This document shows positions 8,150-17,284 of a stretch of 64,000 nucleotides of DNA, piece after piece. Below the pieces are notes generated by a model. It searched no databases, was not told where the DNA came from, and was given only the letters and a program-made list of their open reading frames with translations. Numbering within the stretch: position 1 is the stretch's first letter; every line of letters begins with the position of its first letter. The position numbers were made by a program, and so were the translations under genes. The DNA lies in the NCBI RefSeq assembly GCF_000317085.1, contig NC_019702.1, positions 62,001-126,000 of the forward strand. The letters are read 5' to 3'. This DNA is from Synechococcus sp. PCC 7502. GTDB taxonomy: Bacteria; Cyanobacteriota; Cyanobacteriia; Pseudanabaenales; Pseudanabaenaceae.

Positions 8150-8521
8150 ATGTCTGAGCCGATCGCTCCATTAACGGGTAAAGCTTTACTCCAAAAAGTT
8201 AAAGAATCCAGTCATTTATCTAAACGAGAACAAGCCAAAATTTGCGGTTACTATTCTAGTAATAAAGATAGTGCCAATCTTACAGAATTTTATGAGGCAT
8301 TAATTCAAGCCAATGGGATTCCCCTTGATCCAGAAACATCTAAAGATGGGCGGGGACGAGAGCCTAACTATCGTGTTAGTGTGCATAAAAATGGTCAAAT
8401 TGTGATTGGTGCCACCTACACAGAAGAGATGGGATTAGTTCCGGGAGATGAATTTGAAATTAAGTTAGGCTATAAACATATTCAGCTTCGTCAAATTATT
8501 AATGAGGAAGACTCGGTATAA
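8150..8521 (+). CDS. cyAbrB-type transcriptional regulator (copy 1)
   Basis: A 123-residue cyanobacterial AbrB: the N-terminal helical part is LTGKALLQKVKESSHLSKREQAKICGYY, and the C-terminal half is a swapped-hairpin-like region, YRVSVHKNGQIVIGATYTEEMGLVPGDEFEIKLG. Unlike Bacillus AbrB, cyAbrBs carry the DNA-binding fold at the C-terminus. They are global regulators, acting on carbon, nitrogen and hydrogenase genes in Synechocystis. A second copy is at 58338-58721. It reads 15 bases ahead of the tatD gene, so the two are probably co-transcribed. I cannot decide between the two known paralogue groups. Confidence 0.88.
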   Translation: MSEPIAPLTGKALLQKVKESSHLSKREQAKICGYYSSNKDSANLTEFYEALIQANGIPLDPETSKDGRGREPNYRVSVHKNGQIVIGATYTEEMGLVPGDEFEIKLGYKHIQLRQIINEEDSV

Positions 8522-8536
8522 CGTTAATATAAATCG

Positions 8537-9316
8537 ATGCAGCTAGTTGACACCCATGTCCATATTAACTTTAAGGATTTTAACGATGATTTGCCATTGG
8601 TAAGATCAAGGTGGCAAGAGGCAGGAGTTACTCGGTTGGTACATTCCTGTGTGAAGCCATCGGAATTTAGTCAAATTCAAGCGATCGCTAATCAATTTCC
8701 TGAGCTTAGTTTTGCTGTGGGTTTACATCCATTAGATGCTCATACATGGCAACCTGAATGGCAGGAAGAAATCTTTAATTTAGCCAGTAGCGATCGCCGA
8801 GTTGTGGCAATTGGCGAAACTGGTTTAGATTTTTATAAAGCGGAAAATAAAGAGCAACAAATTTTGGCATTTCAAGCTCAATTAGATATTGCCCATCGTT
8901 TAAATATACCCGTAATTATTCATTGTCGAGATGCAGCGATCGCTACCCGTGAGGTATTAGCAGAATTTAATCATAAATATCCTGAACCTATTACAGGGGT
9001 AATGCATTGTTGGGCGGGAAATCCTGAAGAAACGCAATGGTTTGTTGATCTGGGAATGTACATTAGTTTTAGTGGAGTTGTTACTTTTAAGAATGCTCAA
9101 ACTATTCAAGCCTCTGCCCAAATTGTGCCAAGCGATCGCCTACTTATCGAAACTGATTGTCCGTTTTTAGCACCCATGCCCAATCGAGGTAAACGTAATG
9201 AACCTGCATTTGTTTTATATGTGGCTCAAAAATTGGCTGAAATTAGAGGTGAACCTTTAGAGCAATTAGCTGAGGAAACTACTCAAAATGCACTTAGGTT
9301 ATTCAAACTGGTTTAG
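8537..9316 (+). CDS. tatD: TatD-family metal-dependent deoxyribonuclease
   Basis: A 259-residue TIM-barrel hydrolase with all TatD metal-site motifs in order: VDTHVHI (residues 4-10), GETGLDFY (about 94-101), IHCRDA (about 132-137), MHCWAG (about 156-161) and [11 protein letters not shown] (about 214-224). TatD proteins act as Mg-dependent DNA exonucleases in DNA repair. The 3' end overlaps that of mutM by 4 bases, tail to tail, so two repair-related genes converge. Confidence 0.92.
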   Translation: MQLVDTHVHINFKDFNDDLPLVRSRWQEAGVTRLVHSCVKPSEFSQIQAIANQFPELSFAVGLHPLDAHTWQPEWQEEIFNLASSDRRVVAIGETGLDFYKAENKEQQILAFQAQLDIAHRLNIPVIIHCRDAAIATREVLAEFNHKYPEPITGVMHCWAGNPEETQWFVDLGMYISFSGVVTFKNAQTIQASAQIVPSDRLLIETDCPFLAPMPNRGKRNEPAFVLYVAQKLAEIRGEPLEQLAEETTQNALRLFKLV

Positions 9317-10152
9317 CTAATCGGCTGACATTTAGGACAAAAGTGAGTAGATCGCCCACCAAGTTTAATTCTGGCAATAACCCCACTGCAAACTTTACAG
9401 GGTTGTCCCGTCCGTCTAAATACCCAAGCCGAATGAATATAGTTACCTTTATCGCCGCCAATATCCACAAAATCACTAAATGTGGTACCACCGTGGGTAA
9501 TACCATCGCTTAAAACTCTCCGAATTGCTTGGACTAGTGATTCTAGTTGACTTTTAGTAAGTTGATTAGATTTAGTTTGGGGATGAATACCACTCAGGAA
9601 TAAACTTTCATCAGCATAAATATTGCCAATACCTGCAATTACCGTTTGATCTAGTAATGAGTTTTTAATTGGGCGATCGCTTTTTCTCAGTTTATTCTGT
9701 AAGTATTCATAATTAAAATTGGGGTCAAAGGGTTCCATTCCTAATTTTTGAACGCCGCTAATTATCTCTTCAGGATTTATTCCTGACGGCACTAACCACA
9801 TCTGTCCAAAGGTACGTTGATCGTTAAATCTTAGTTCTTGCTGGTTGGCAAAATAAATCCTAATGCGGGTGTGTGTATGAATCGGTAAAGAGCGATCGCA
9901 CCACAATAATTTTCCTGTCATGCGTAAATGAACTCCTAGCCAACTGTCATTACTGAGTTCTGCTAGGAGATATTTGCCCCGTCTATGCCAAGACAGAATT
10001 CGCTTACCCTTTAGCCCTAGGTTAAATTCCTCTGGATTATGGGGATAAGCGATTGTCCGTTCTAGTAAAATCTCACTGCTAATAATTTGGCGATCGCAGG
10101 TGGATTCATGCAAACTACGTCGTACGGTTTCTACCTCTGGAAGTTCGGGCAT
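9313..10152 (-). CDS. mutM: Formamidopyrimidine-DNA glycosylase
   Basis: Removes 8-oxoguanine and formamidopyrimidines from DNA and nicks the strand. The N-terminus [14 protein letters not shown] supplies the catalytic Pro2 and Glu3; GKYLLAEL around residue 60 has the conserved Lys; [12 protein letters not shown] is the helix-2-turn-helix region; and the C-terminus has the zinc finger CKVC ... CPKC. At 279 residues it is full length. Start ATG 10152 is fixed by the required N-terminal Pro. Confidence 0.95.
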   Translation of the reverse strand: MPELPEVETVRRSLHESTCDRQIISSEILLERTIAYPHNPEEFNLGLKGKRILSWHRRGKYLLAELSNDSWLGVHLRMTGKLLWCDRSLPIHTHTRIRIYFANQQELRFNDQRTFGQMWLVPSGINPEEIISGVQKLGMEPFDPNFNYEYLQNKLRKSDRPIKNSLLDQTVIAGIGNIYADESLFLSGIHPQTKSNQLTKSQLESLVQAIRRVLSDGITHGGTTFSDFVDIGGDKGNYIHSAWVFRRTGQPCKVCSGVIARIKLGGRSTHFCPKCQPIS

Positions 10153-10162
10153 TAATATATGG

Positions 10163-11215
10163 TTAGAATGGGTATTTCCACACTTTAATTATAGAATTTG
10201 CGGTGCTGGCAATACTTTTTTGATCGGGGCTAATGGCGATCGCACTAATTGGATCGACATCGCTTGCTTTAAACGTCTTTAGAAGCTTACGATTTTGCCA
10301 ATCCCAAAAATTTACAGTGCCACGGAAATTACCTGTAATCAAAACCTTACCACTTGGACTCAAGGTCATAGATTCCACCGAGTCAGAATTCTCAGCAAAG
10401 TTCCGAATTAGTTTGCCTTTGGCTAAGTCCCAAACCATGATCGTATTGATCGCCGTATCCTTGGTTGCTATTTGCCCAAAACTGCCGCTAAATAAAGTTT
10501 TACCATCAGGGGTTATCGCAAGGGAACCTACTGGACTTTCTTGTTTCAGACTATAAATTAGTTTACCATTCACTAAATTCCAGACTTTAATATTGCCATA
10601 CTGACTTACGGTGTTATCGGCATCACCACTGCTGCTGACTAAGGTTTTACCATCACGGCTAACAGCTAGGCTACTAATATAATCTGGATGCCCTTTAAGG
10701 GTATATAAAAGCTGCCCTGTGGGAAGATACCAAATCTTAACTGTGCGATCGTCGCTACCACTAGCAAGCAATTTACCATCGGGACTAATAGCTACAGCAC
10801 TAACGGAGCGAGTATGACCATAGAGGGTGCGTAATAACCTATTGCTTTTTAATTCCCAAATTTTAACGCTACTATCAACATCTCCCGTCGCCATTACCGA
10901 TCTATCTTCGCTAACGGCAATAGATGTAATACCTTGAGAGTTGGCTGATAGAGTTCGCAAAAGCTTTCGAGATGAAATATTCCAAACTTTGAGGGTATTA
11001 TCCCTACTACCACTGATCAATGTTTTCCCATCGGCACTAAAGGCGATCGCACTGACATCACTAGTATGACCAGCAAAAACCTCTAAGGGCTTGACCTCTG
11101 TCTGAGATAGCACCTTAGTCCCGTAAGAACTCCCAATTAGGAAAATTGCCACAGCCGCCGCTAACCTGCTCCCAGAAATTAATTTCATTACCCTATTTCC
11201 TAGCATAAAACACAA
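10163..11215 (-). CDS. WD40 repeat protein, exported
   Basis: At least six WD40 units can be read, for example GHTSDVSAIAFSADGKTLISG followed by DNTLKVWNI, then GHTRSVSAVAISPDGKLLASG with DRTVKIWYL, and later units ending IMVWDL, VNFWDW and IIKVWKY. Together they form one six- or seven-bladed propeller, a protein-protein interaction platform. The N-terminus has a signal-like hydrophobic segment (LAAAVAIFLIGSSYG), so the propeller is probably periplasmic. The true start may be ATG 11188 (MKLISGSRL), which gives a cleaner signal peptide. The partner is unknown. Confidence 0.85.
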   Translation of the reverse strand: MCFMLGNRVMKLISGSRLAAAVAIFLIGSSYGTKVLSQTEVKPLEVFAGHTSDVSAIAFSADGKTLISGSRDNTLKVWNISSRKLLRTLSANSQGITSIAVSEDRSVMATGDVDSSVKIWELKSNRLLRTLYGHTRSVSAVAISPDGKLLASGSDDRTVKIWYLPTGQLLYTLKGHPDYISSLAVSRDGKTLVSSSGDADNTVSQYGNIKVWNLVNGKLIYSLKQESPVGSLAITPDGKTLFSGSFGQIATKDTAINTIMVWDLAKGKLIRNFAENSDSVESMTLSPSGKVLITGNFRGTVNFWDWQNRKLLKTFKASDVDPISAIAISPDQKSIASTANSIIKVWKYPF

Positions 11216-11797
11216 TATTGCAATTGATTTAAATCACAACTTTAATGTGATCTATATCATAGGCATGTGGCTGTAAGCTAGTGTTTTCAGTACATACAGC
11301 ATATAAAAAGTCAAATTGACTAAGTTAGAACCACTAAACTACAGATATAGATACATATCCAGAATTTCTCTGCTAATTCTTAAGTTTTTATGAAAATTGA
11401 CCAAATCTTGACTTTGTAAAAATTTAGTTTATTTCTACTTTAATTAAAGAGGAGATCGCCCCCGTCCACCATAAATTTCCATCTCCACTTAAAAGAATTA
11501 CCTCTGGATATAGCGATCGGATTGCCTCACCAGAGCCATCATCAACTATCACTACTTGATATTTTGCTAAATCTCCGTTAATCCGCAAATTTCCCAAACA
11601 AGCGAGGGTAAGATGCTTACGATTACGAATGGGGATAATTATATAAACGTTCGCTGTATTTATATTGAGGTTTGAGGACTAGTAGGGAATGCTCTGCACG
11701 GGTGGTGGATATTTTAATTATTGATAATGCTACTTTTCCTTATTTTCGGATCAAATTGGTGGTTTGAGGTGACTCCTATAAAGTATATGGGAAGTAT
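11216..11797. other. 582-bp intergenic stretch with a gene fragment
   Basis: The left 200 bases are AT-rich and contain nothing I can name beyond a likely promoter area for the WD40 gene. The right part holds the glycosyltransferase fragment at 11424-11678. The last 100 bases include a direct repeat AAGTATATGGG near 11777-11801, next to the start of the MFS gene. Confidence 0.5.
11424..11678 (-). pseudogene. Glycosyltransferase family 2, N-terminal fragment
   Basis: The minus strand reads VYIIIPIRNRKHLTLACLGNL, then YQVVIVDDGSGEAIRSLYPE and SGDGNLWWTGAIS before diverging into SLIKVEIN and a stop. These are the donor-sugar binding motifs of rhamnosyltransferase-like GT2 enzymes (IIPxRNR, VDDGS, GNLWWTGA). 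The frame has no ATG or GTG after the upstream TAG (11679-11681), and the catalytic remainder of about 200 residues is missing, so this is a truncated relic. Relatives usually have a few more residues between VDDGS and EAI, which suggests a small deletion. Confidence 0.7.
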
Positions 11798-13069
11798 ATG
11801 GGGAAAAGCTTTATGAGTGAAACGCGATCGCAGGTGCAATGGCTTCAAGTATGGAGTTTGGCATTAGTTCAGGGGGCAATTTCCTTGGCTTGGGTTGTTT
11901 ATGGAATTTATTTGCCGAAGTTTATCGAGCAGGTTTTTGCCTATTCATTGGATCAAGCGCAGCAACTTACAGGATTGATTTTTGTGATTGAAGGGGCGAT
12001 CGCTGTAATTATTGAACCAGTATTTGGTGGGCTATCTGATCGGTGGCAGCGTTGGTTTAGTTCACGGATACCCTTGATTGTGGCGGGAACAATTGTCTCC
12101 ACGGGCTTATATATTGCTTTGCCCTGTGTTGTGATCTTTGGTGGTGCAAATGCGCTGACGCAATTAGTTTTACCGAGTTTGGCAATTTTATGGGCGATCG
12201 CCATGGCAACGTTTCGGAGTCCTTTACTATCTTTACTGGGTCGTTTTGCCTCTGAGACTCAATTGCCTCAAGCTGCGAGTATCGTAACCTTAGTTGGCGG
12301 TTTTATTAGTTCGATTCGTCCCTTGGCAACTAATTTTATTGTGGGTTTGGGCGCACCTATAACATTTACGATCGCCTCGATTTCTTTACTGGCTGGGGTA
12401 GCTGGGTTAAGATTTGCCATAATTTATGTACCCAAGGCAAAAAAGACAGAAGTAGAGATAGATCAAAATCAACCAATTCGAGCTTCTCTCAAGAATTTAA
12501 TAATTATTTTGGTGGTTGGGACACTGATAGGACTATCTCTGCGCTTACTTTTAGGTGAAGTTATCCCTCATATTTTTACTGTCCAAATATCACCATTTTT
12601 AGGTATATCAGTTCCCATCTTAATTGGGGCAGCTTTTATCGCTCAGTCGCTTTTTGCTCTTATATTTGGGGCGATCGCTAAAAAAATTGAAAATAGGTTT
12701 CTAATGATTTGGAGTTTGCTAGGCATGACAGGATGTTTAGGGTTATTGTCTATTACTTTATTTATTAATAATGTGGCGATCGCTTCTAGCTTAATTATTT
12801 TGCTATTACTTGCCTGTATGAGCATAGTTAATAATGGCACGATTCCTTTTGCTTTGACTATGGTTCCTAAATCCTTGGCTGGAATTGGAGTTGGCACCTA
12901 TTTTGGCGGAGTATCCCTAGCAGTTTCAAGCTTTGGGTTCTTGAGACCTAAGTTTACCGAAATATTTTCAATTTCAAATTTTTTCTTGATTACAGCGATC
13001 ACATTTTTAGGGGCAGGTGTAGGAATTTTTATGGGATATTGGCTGCAAGCACCCTCAAAGGTGGAGTAA
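11798..13069 (+). CDS. Major facilitator superfamily transporter
   Basis: A 423-residue membrane protein with about 12 hydrophobic helices in two halves, the GGLSDRWQRWF loop between helices 2 and 3 (the MFS signature G-x3-D-R-x-x-R), and a cytoplasmic middle loop rich in Lys/Glu (KAKKTEVEIDQNQ). The substrate cannot be deduced; family members include sugar and drug carriers. A better start may be ATG 11813 (MSETRSQ), five codons in. It has no close partner gene. Confidence 0.85.
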   Translation: MGKSFMSETRSQVQWLQVWSLALVQGAISLAWVVYGIYLPKFIEQVFAYSLDQAQQLTGLIFVIEGAIAVIIEPVFGGLSDRWQRWFSSRIPLIVAGTIVSTGLYIALPCVVIFGGANALTQLVLPSLAILWAIAMATFRSPLLSLLGRFASETQLPQAASIVTLVGGFISSIRPLATNFIVGLGAPITFTIASISLLAGVAGLRFAIIYVPKAKKTEVEIDQNQPIRASLKNLIIILVVGTLIGLSLRLLLGEVIPHIFTVQISPFLGISVPILIGAAFIAQSLFALIFGAIAKKIENRFLMIWSLLGMTGCLGLLSITLFINNVAIASSLIILLLLACMSIVNNGTIPFALTMVPKSLAGIGVGTYFGGVSLAVSSFGFLRPKFTEIFSISNFFLITAITFLGAGVGIFMGYWLQAPSKVE

Positions 13070-13185
13070 TTAAGTACCTTAAAGCATTTATTGGCTGAGA
13101 TTTTAAGAACCTATAATTTACAGCTTGTTGAACAATCAAGGGATACAGTAAAGATATTAAATATTAGTCTTAAATGACGAATTAA

Positions 13186-14391
13186 ATGTCAAAGCGAGTT
13201 TTAATTGGCGTCACGGGAGGAATAGCTGCCTATAAGGTATGTGAAGTTGTTTCCACCTTGGCTAAAAATGGGATAGAAGTGCGAGTAATCCTCACAGAAT
13301 CCGCCGAGGCATTTGTTTCGGGTTTAACATTTGCTACTTTATCGAGAAATCCTGCCTATAGCGATCGCAATTTTTGGCAACCGACCAATGGCAAACCTTT
13401 ACATATTGAATTAGCAGATTGGGCAGATGTATTTGTAATTGCGCCCCTTAGTGCCAATACCTTAGCAAAATTAGTGTGGGGACTAGCGGATAATTTACTC
13501 ACAAATACGGTACTTGCCTCTCGGTGTCCGCTTTTAGTAGCTCCTGCCATGAATACAACCATGTGGGAATCGGTACAAAATAATTGGCAAAGTTTACTAA
13601 CTAATCCCAGAATCAGAGCGATCGCCCCCAGTTCAGGAATTCTTGCCTGTGATGCAGTTGGTAACGGACGGATGGCAGAACCAGAAGTAATTTTGAATTA
13701 TATTGAGTCGGTACTTTGGACAAAGGGCAACCAGGATTTAATGGGTAAAAATATCCTTGTCAGTGCAGGGGGTACCAGAGAATTTATTGATCCTGTACGT
13801 TTTATTGGTAATCCTGCTACAGGTAAACAGGGGATAGCGATCGCCCAAGCTGCCCATCATCGTGGGGCAAATGTTACGTTAGTCACTGCTAATCCTAGTC
13901 TGAATTTAGAAGAATTTAAAGTAATCGCTGTTCAAACTTCGGCACAAATGCACAGAGAACTGTTATCTGAATTTACCAATACTCAACCCGACCTAACTAT
14001 TATGGCGGCTGCAGTTGGGGATGTAAAACCTAAATATTATAGCGATCGCAAACTGCCTAAATCGGAACTGCCCAGTCAACTAGAGTTAGAATCAATTCCT
14101 GATATTTTGCAAGAATTAAGTAAGCACAAACAGTCGCACCAAAAATTAATTGGTTTTGCTGCCCAAACTGGAACTACTCAGGAAATTATTAACGCTGCTC
14201 AATTAAAGTTACAAACTAAAAATTTAGATGCGATCGCTGCCAATCAAGTTAATTCCACACAAACAGGTTTTGCAACAGATACTAACCAAGCAACTTTTAT
14301 CCGCAGAAACGGTGTTCAAACTATTACACCCCTCTGTTCTAAGTTAGAACTGGCACATCGGCTATTAGATTTCGTCCTTAAACCTGAATAG
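13186..14391 (+). CDS. coaBC: Phosphopantothenoylcysteine decarboxylase / phosphopantothenate-cysteine ligase
   Basis: A bifunctional coenzyme A enzyme (also called Dfp). The N-terminal FMN decarboxylase domain (1-180) has GVTGGIAAYK, the catalytic His in HIELADWAD, PAMNTTMW and GILACDAVGNGRM. The C-terminal CoaB ligase domain (185-401) has SAGGTREFIDPVRFI, GNPATGKQG and AAVGDVKPKY. Full length at 401 residues. It joins cysteine to phosphopantothenate and decarboxylates the product to phosphopantetheine. Confidence 0.95.
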   Translation: MSKRVLIGVTGGIAAYKVCEVVSTLAKNGIEVRVILTESAEAFVSGLTFATLSRNPAYSDRNFWQPTNGKPLHIELADWADVFVIAPLSANTLAKLVWGLADNLLTNTVLASRCPLLVAPAMNTTMWESVQNNWQSLLTNPRIRAIAPSSGILACDAVGNGRMAEPEVILNYIESVLWTKGNQDLMGKNILVSAGGTREFIDPVRFIGNPATGKQGIAIAQAAHHRGANVTLVTANPSLNLEEFKVIAVQTSAQMHRELLSEFTNTQPDLTIMAAAVGDVKPKYYSDRKLPKSELPSQLELESIPDILQELSKHKQSHQKLIGFAAQTGTTQEIINAAQLKLQTKNLDAIAANQVNSTQTGFATDTNQATFIRRNGVQTITPLCSKLELAHRLLDFVLKPE

Positions 14392-14428
14392 TTATAATTG
14401 CAGCCTTAGGTGGATGTGTTTATGGACT

Positions 14429-16093
14429 TTAAGTAGTAGTCGCAGTAGTAGAACCAGATCGGCGGGAGAACAACATATTTTCACGATAATCCACAGGGCA
14501 ATCAATAATTGTGGGTACTGACTGTGCCAGTGCTTCTTTTAATGTGGGGACTAAATCAGCCGCCGCTTCAATTCTGTAACCCTTTAATCCCATACTGTCA
14601 GCTAGTTTTACAAAGTCGGGATTGCCAAACTGAATATAAGCACTTTTGCCGTAATGTACCTGCTGCTTCCACTCAATTAAGCCATAGCCGCCATCATTAA
14701 AAATTAAAGTCACAAATGCTAGTCCTAAGCGCACTGCAGTTTCTAGCTCCTGCATATTCATCATAAAGCCACCATCGCCTGTGACTGCCACTACTTGACG
14801 CTCAGGATAAACTAACTTGGCTGCCAAAGCCCCCGGAATTGCAATGCCCATCGCCGCAAACCCGTTGGAAATAATACATGTATTGGGGCGATCGCAATGA
14901 TAATGCCTTGCCATCCACATTTTATGCGCTCCCACATCTGAGATCACAATATCTTCAGCCCCCATCACCTGACGCAAATCATACACAATTTTTTGGGGCT
15001 TGACGGGATAGCCAGAATCTTCTGCGTACTGCTCGTAGTCAGCTTTTATACTATGTCTTAGCTCTAGGGCGTGGGGATTAGGTTTGCCTTGGCGATCGCA
15101 CCGATGGATAATCTCATTTAAGGCATCGGCAATATCACCCACCACCTCTACCTTAGGGATATAGCTGCTATCCACCTCGGCGGCAAGTTCACTAATATGA
15201 ATAATTGGGATTGCACCACTGGCATTCCATTTTTTGGGGGAATATTCCACCAGATCATAGCCCACGGCAATTACTAAATCCGTCTCATCAAAGGCATAGC
15301 TAATAAAATCTCGTTGCTGTAATCCCATCGTCCAGAGCGATAAAGGATGGGTATAGGGAATTACGCCTTTGCCCATAAATGTATTCACAACAGGAATATT
15401 AAGTTGAGTTGCAAATTCCGTAAGCGCATCACTGGCATAGGAACGAATTGCCCCATTGCCCACCAGCACCAGAGGGTTCTTAGCCTTGGAAATCAACCCT
15501 GCTGCCTCCCCTAAACTGTGATAGGAAGCATAAATTTTCCCGCTTTTACCCCGATCGCTGTCCCGATCATTGGATTGATGCAAAGGCGATCCAGTCACCG
15601 GCATAGCCGCAATATTTTCAGGCAAATCAATATGCACTGCCCCTGGTTTTTCGCTTTGTGCCACCTTAAATGCCTTACGCACAATTTCTGGAGTAATACT
15701 GGGACGGACAATTTGAGCATTCCATTTGGTTACGGGCGCAAACATTGCCACTAAATCTAAGTACTGATGGGATTCAATATGCATGCGATCAGTACCGACC
15801 TGTCCTGTAATTGCCACGAGGGGAGCACAATCAAGATTAGCATCAGCTACCCCTGTCATTAAATTAGTAGCACCTGGTCCTAAGGTGGAAAGACATACTC
15901 CTGCGGTTCCTGTCAGCCTGCCATAGACATCTGCCATAAATGCCGCCCCCTGTTCATGGCGAGTTGTAATAAATTGAATGGAAGACTTTTCTAAGGCATT
16001 CAAAACTTCCATATTCTCTTCCCCGGGCAGTCCGAAAATATATTTTACACCTTCATTTTCCAAGCACTGCACCAGAAGCTCTGCCGTATTCAT
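14429..16093 (-). CDS. Thiamine-diphosphate enzyme, acetolactate synthase large-subunit type
   Basis: Has the three domains of TPP decarboxylases: the N-terminal PYR domain with the activating Glu in RHEQGAAFMADVYGR (about residues 45-59), a central domain, and the PP domain with GDGGFMMNMQELETA (TPP-binding GDG-N) and FNDGGYGLIEWKQ. GPGATNLMTG and SPRK-like regions resemble acetolactate synthases (IlvB/IlvG/AlsS). No small regulatory subunit is nearby, and the sequence looks closer to the stand-alone catabolic-type or IlvG-like forms, so the substrate is inferred. Confidence 0.8.
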   Translation of the reverse strand: MNTAELLVQCLENEGVKYIFGLPGEENMEVLNALEKSSIQFITTRHEQGAAFMADVYGRLTGTAGVCLSTLGPGATNLMTGVADANLDCAPLVAITGQVGTDRMHIESHQYLDLVAMFAPVTKWNAQIVRPSITPEIVRKAFKVAQSEKPGAVHIDLPENIAAMPVTGSPLHQSNDRDSDRGKSGKIYASYHSLGEAAGLISKAKNPLVLVGNGAIRSYASDALTEFATQLNIPVVNTFMGKGVIPYTHPLSLWTMGLQQRDFISYAFDETDLVIAVGYDLVEYSPKKWNASGAIPIIHISELAAEVDSSYIPKVEVVGDIADALNEIIHRCDRQGKPNPHALELRHSIKADYEQYAEDSGYPVKPQKIVYDLRQVMGAEDIVISDVGAHKMWMARHYHCDRPNTCIISNGFAAMGIAIPGALAAKLVYPERQVVAVTGDGGFMMNMQELETAVRLGLAFVTLIFNDGGYGLIEWKQQVHYGKSAYIQFGNPDFVKLADSMGLKGYRIEAAADLVPTLKEALAQSVPTIIDCPVDYRENMLFSRRSGSTTATTT

Positions 16094-16279
16094 ATTTGTA
16101 ATTTTATTATTTGATTTTATTATTTGTAAGTTGAGGTCTTTAATTTCAGAAAACTAGCCAAAAGTTTAGCAAGGATTTGGGGTGTTTGTGGGTAAAGTCC
16201 CTAGATTTAAGGATTTCTGCCCAAGCTAGTTGTTTCGTCAGTCAAATCATGGTATTCAGATAGCAACTCATCATTCTCT

Positions 16280-16918
16280 ATGCTAAAGGCAATAGATTTT
16301 TTCATGTGGCAACATATCACCCAAGATGCAATTACCTTATTTGTAATAATTGACCCCATCGCCCTTGTTCCAGTATTTATCAGTATTACCCATCGAGAGG
16401 AGCCAGAGGCAAGACAAAAAATTGCGCTCCGTGCCGTTCTGCTCTCAGCAGGCATTTTAGGTGGTTTTTTAATATTTGGACAATTTTTACTCGCTGCTTT
16501 AGGTGTAAGTTTACCCGCCTTTCAAATTGGGGGAGGATTAGTGCTATTGATTGTGGGACTGCAAATGGTGCTGGAGGAGGCAAATGATACCAAAGAAGAG
16601 ATAACTTCCCTAGGAGACGTGGCAGTCTTTCCGTTGGCAATTCCTTTTATTGCTGGTCCTGGTGCGATCATGTCGGTGGTACTACTTACTGATAATAACA
16701 AGTTCAGTATTCCCGATCAAGCAATTACGGGGGGAGTAATAATTATAATTTTGGCTTTTACCTACTGGATACTAATGCAGTCCGAGGGAATTCAAAATTT
16801 ATTAGGAAATACTGGAGCTAACATGATCACCCGCATTATTGGACTAATTGTGGTGGCGATCGCTGTCCAAACTATGCTGACAGGGGTAAGTAACTTTTTC
16901 CAACTGAGTCAAGGTTAA
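16280..16918 (+). CDS. MarC-family integral membrane protein
   Basis: A 212-residue protein with six predicted helices. It starts MLKAIDFFMWQHITQDAITLFVIIDPIALVPVF, with the DP-x-x-x-x-P pattern in helix 1, followed by FGQFLLAALGVSLPAFQIGGGLVLLIVGLQMV and FPLAIPFIAGPGAIMSV, all typical of MarC (UPF0056/NAAT). Despite its name the family is not clearly linked to antibiotic resistance, and its transport substrate is unknown. Confidence 0.9.
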   Translation: MLKAIDFFMWQHITQDAITLFVIIDPIALVPVFISITHREEPEARQKIALRAVLLSAGILGGFLIFGQFLLAALGVSLPAFQIGGGLVLLIVGLQMVLEEANDTKEEITSLGDVAVFPLAIPFIAGPGAIMSVVLLTDNNKFSIPDQAITGGVIIIILAFTYWILMQSEGIQNLLGNTGANMITRIIGLIVVAIAVQTMLTGVSNFFQLSQG

Positions 16919-17009
16919 TTTTTAATATAGTTAGATAAAAAAATATCCACACCCAATAAGTCACTGTATGTAGTAAAACATTAGTAACGTTATCGAGAAT
17001 GGATGGGGA

Positions 17010-17136
17010 TGGATCATCAAACCAATTAACCAGCCGCCAGTAACTTAAATAGAAGCTAAATATTAAACTACTTACTGAAAATATTTAGACTATGCTAAAA
17101 AAGTTGTAACTGTAGCAGTTAGAGTTTGATGATCCA
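17010..17136. repeat. Perfect 13-bp inverted repeat, 101 bp apart
   Basis: TGGATCATCAAAC at 17010-17022 is the exact reverse complement of 17124-17136. The right arm lies inside the short ORF. The pair could close a long RNA hairpin or be the ends of a lost small element. Confidence 0.5.
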
Positions 17137-17161
17137 AGCATTTATGATTTTCTGTTTGCAT
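17090..17161 (-). CDS. Candidate 23-residue small protein
   Basis: ATG at 17161 is preceded on its strand by GGGAGGTGATGTCC, a near-complete complement of the 16S anti-Shine-Dalgarno sequence at 8-base spacing, stronger than for most genes in the window. The peptide starts MQTENHKCLDHQT and ends at TAG 17090-17092; it has one Cys, three His and no membrane segment. It lies about 120 bases past the end of hemE on the same strand. I do not recognise it; it could be a small protein, a leader or chance. Confidence 0.3.
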   Translation of the reverse strand: MQTENHKCLDHQTLTATVTTFLA

Positions 17162-17284
17162 GGACATCACCTCCCGTTGCCTAATTGGACAAAATATCAA
17201 ACTTTATAAGCTTTTTAAGCTGTATCCAATATAACATATTGCTTAAAAAAATCCTACAAAAAATTTTGTAAAAATCCAAGAATT

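Larger units (their letters stand above)
16919..17284. other. 366-bp intergenic stretch
   Basis: Lies between marC and the 3' end of hemE. It contains a 13-bp inverted repeat (17010-17022 / 17124-17136) and a 23-codon minus-strand ORF preceded by a very strong ribosome-binding sequence; both are listed separately. The rest is AT-rich with no recognisable gene. Confidence 0.6.
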
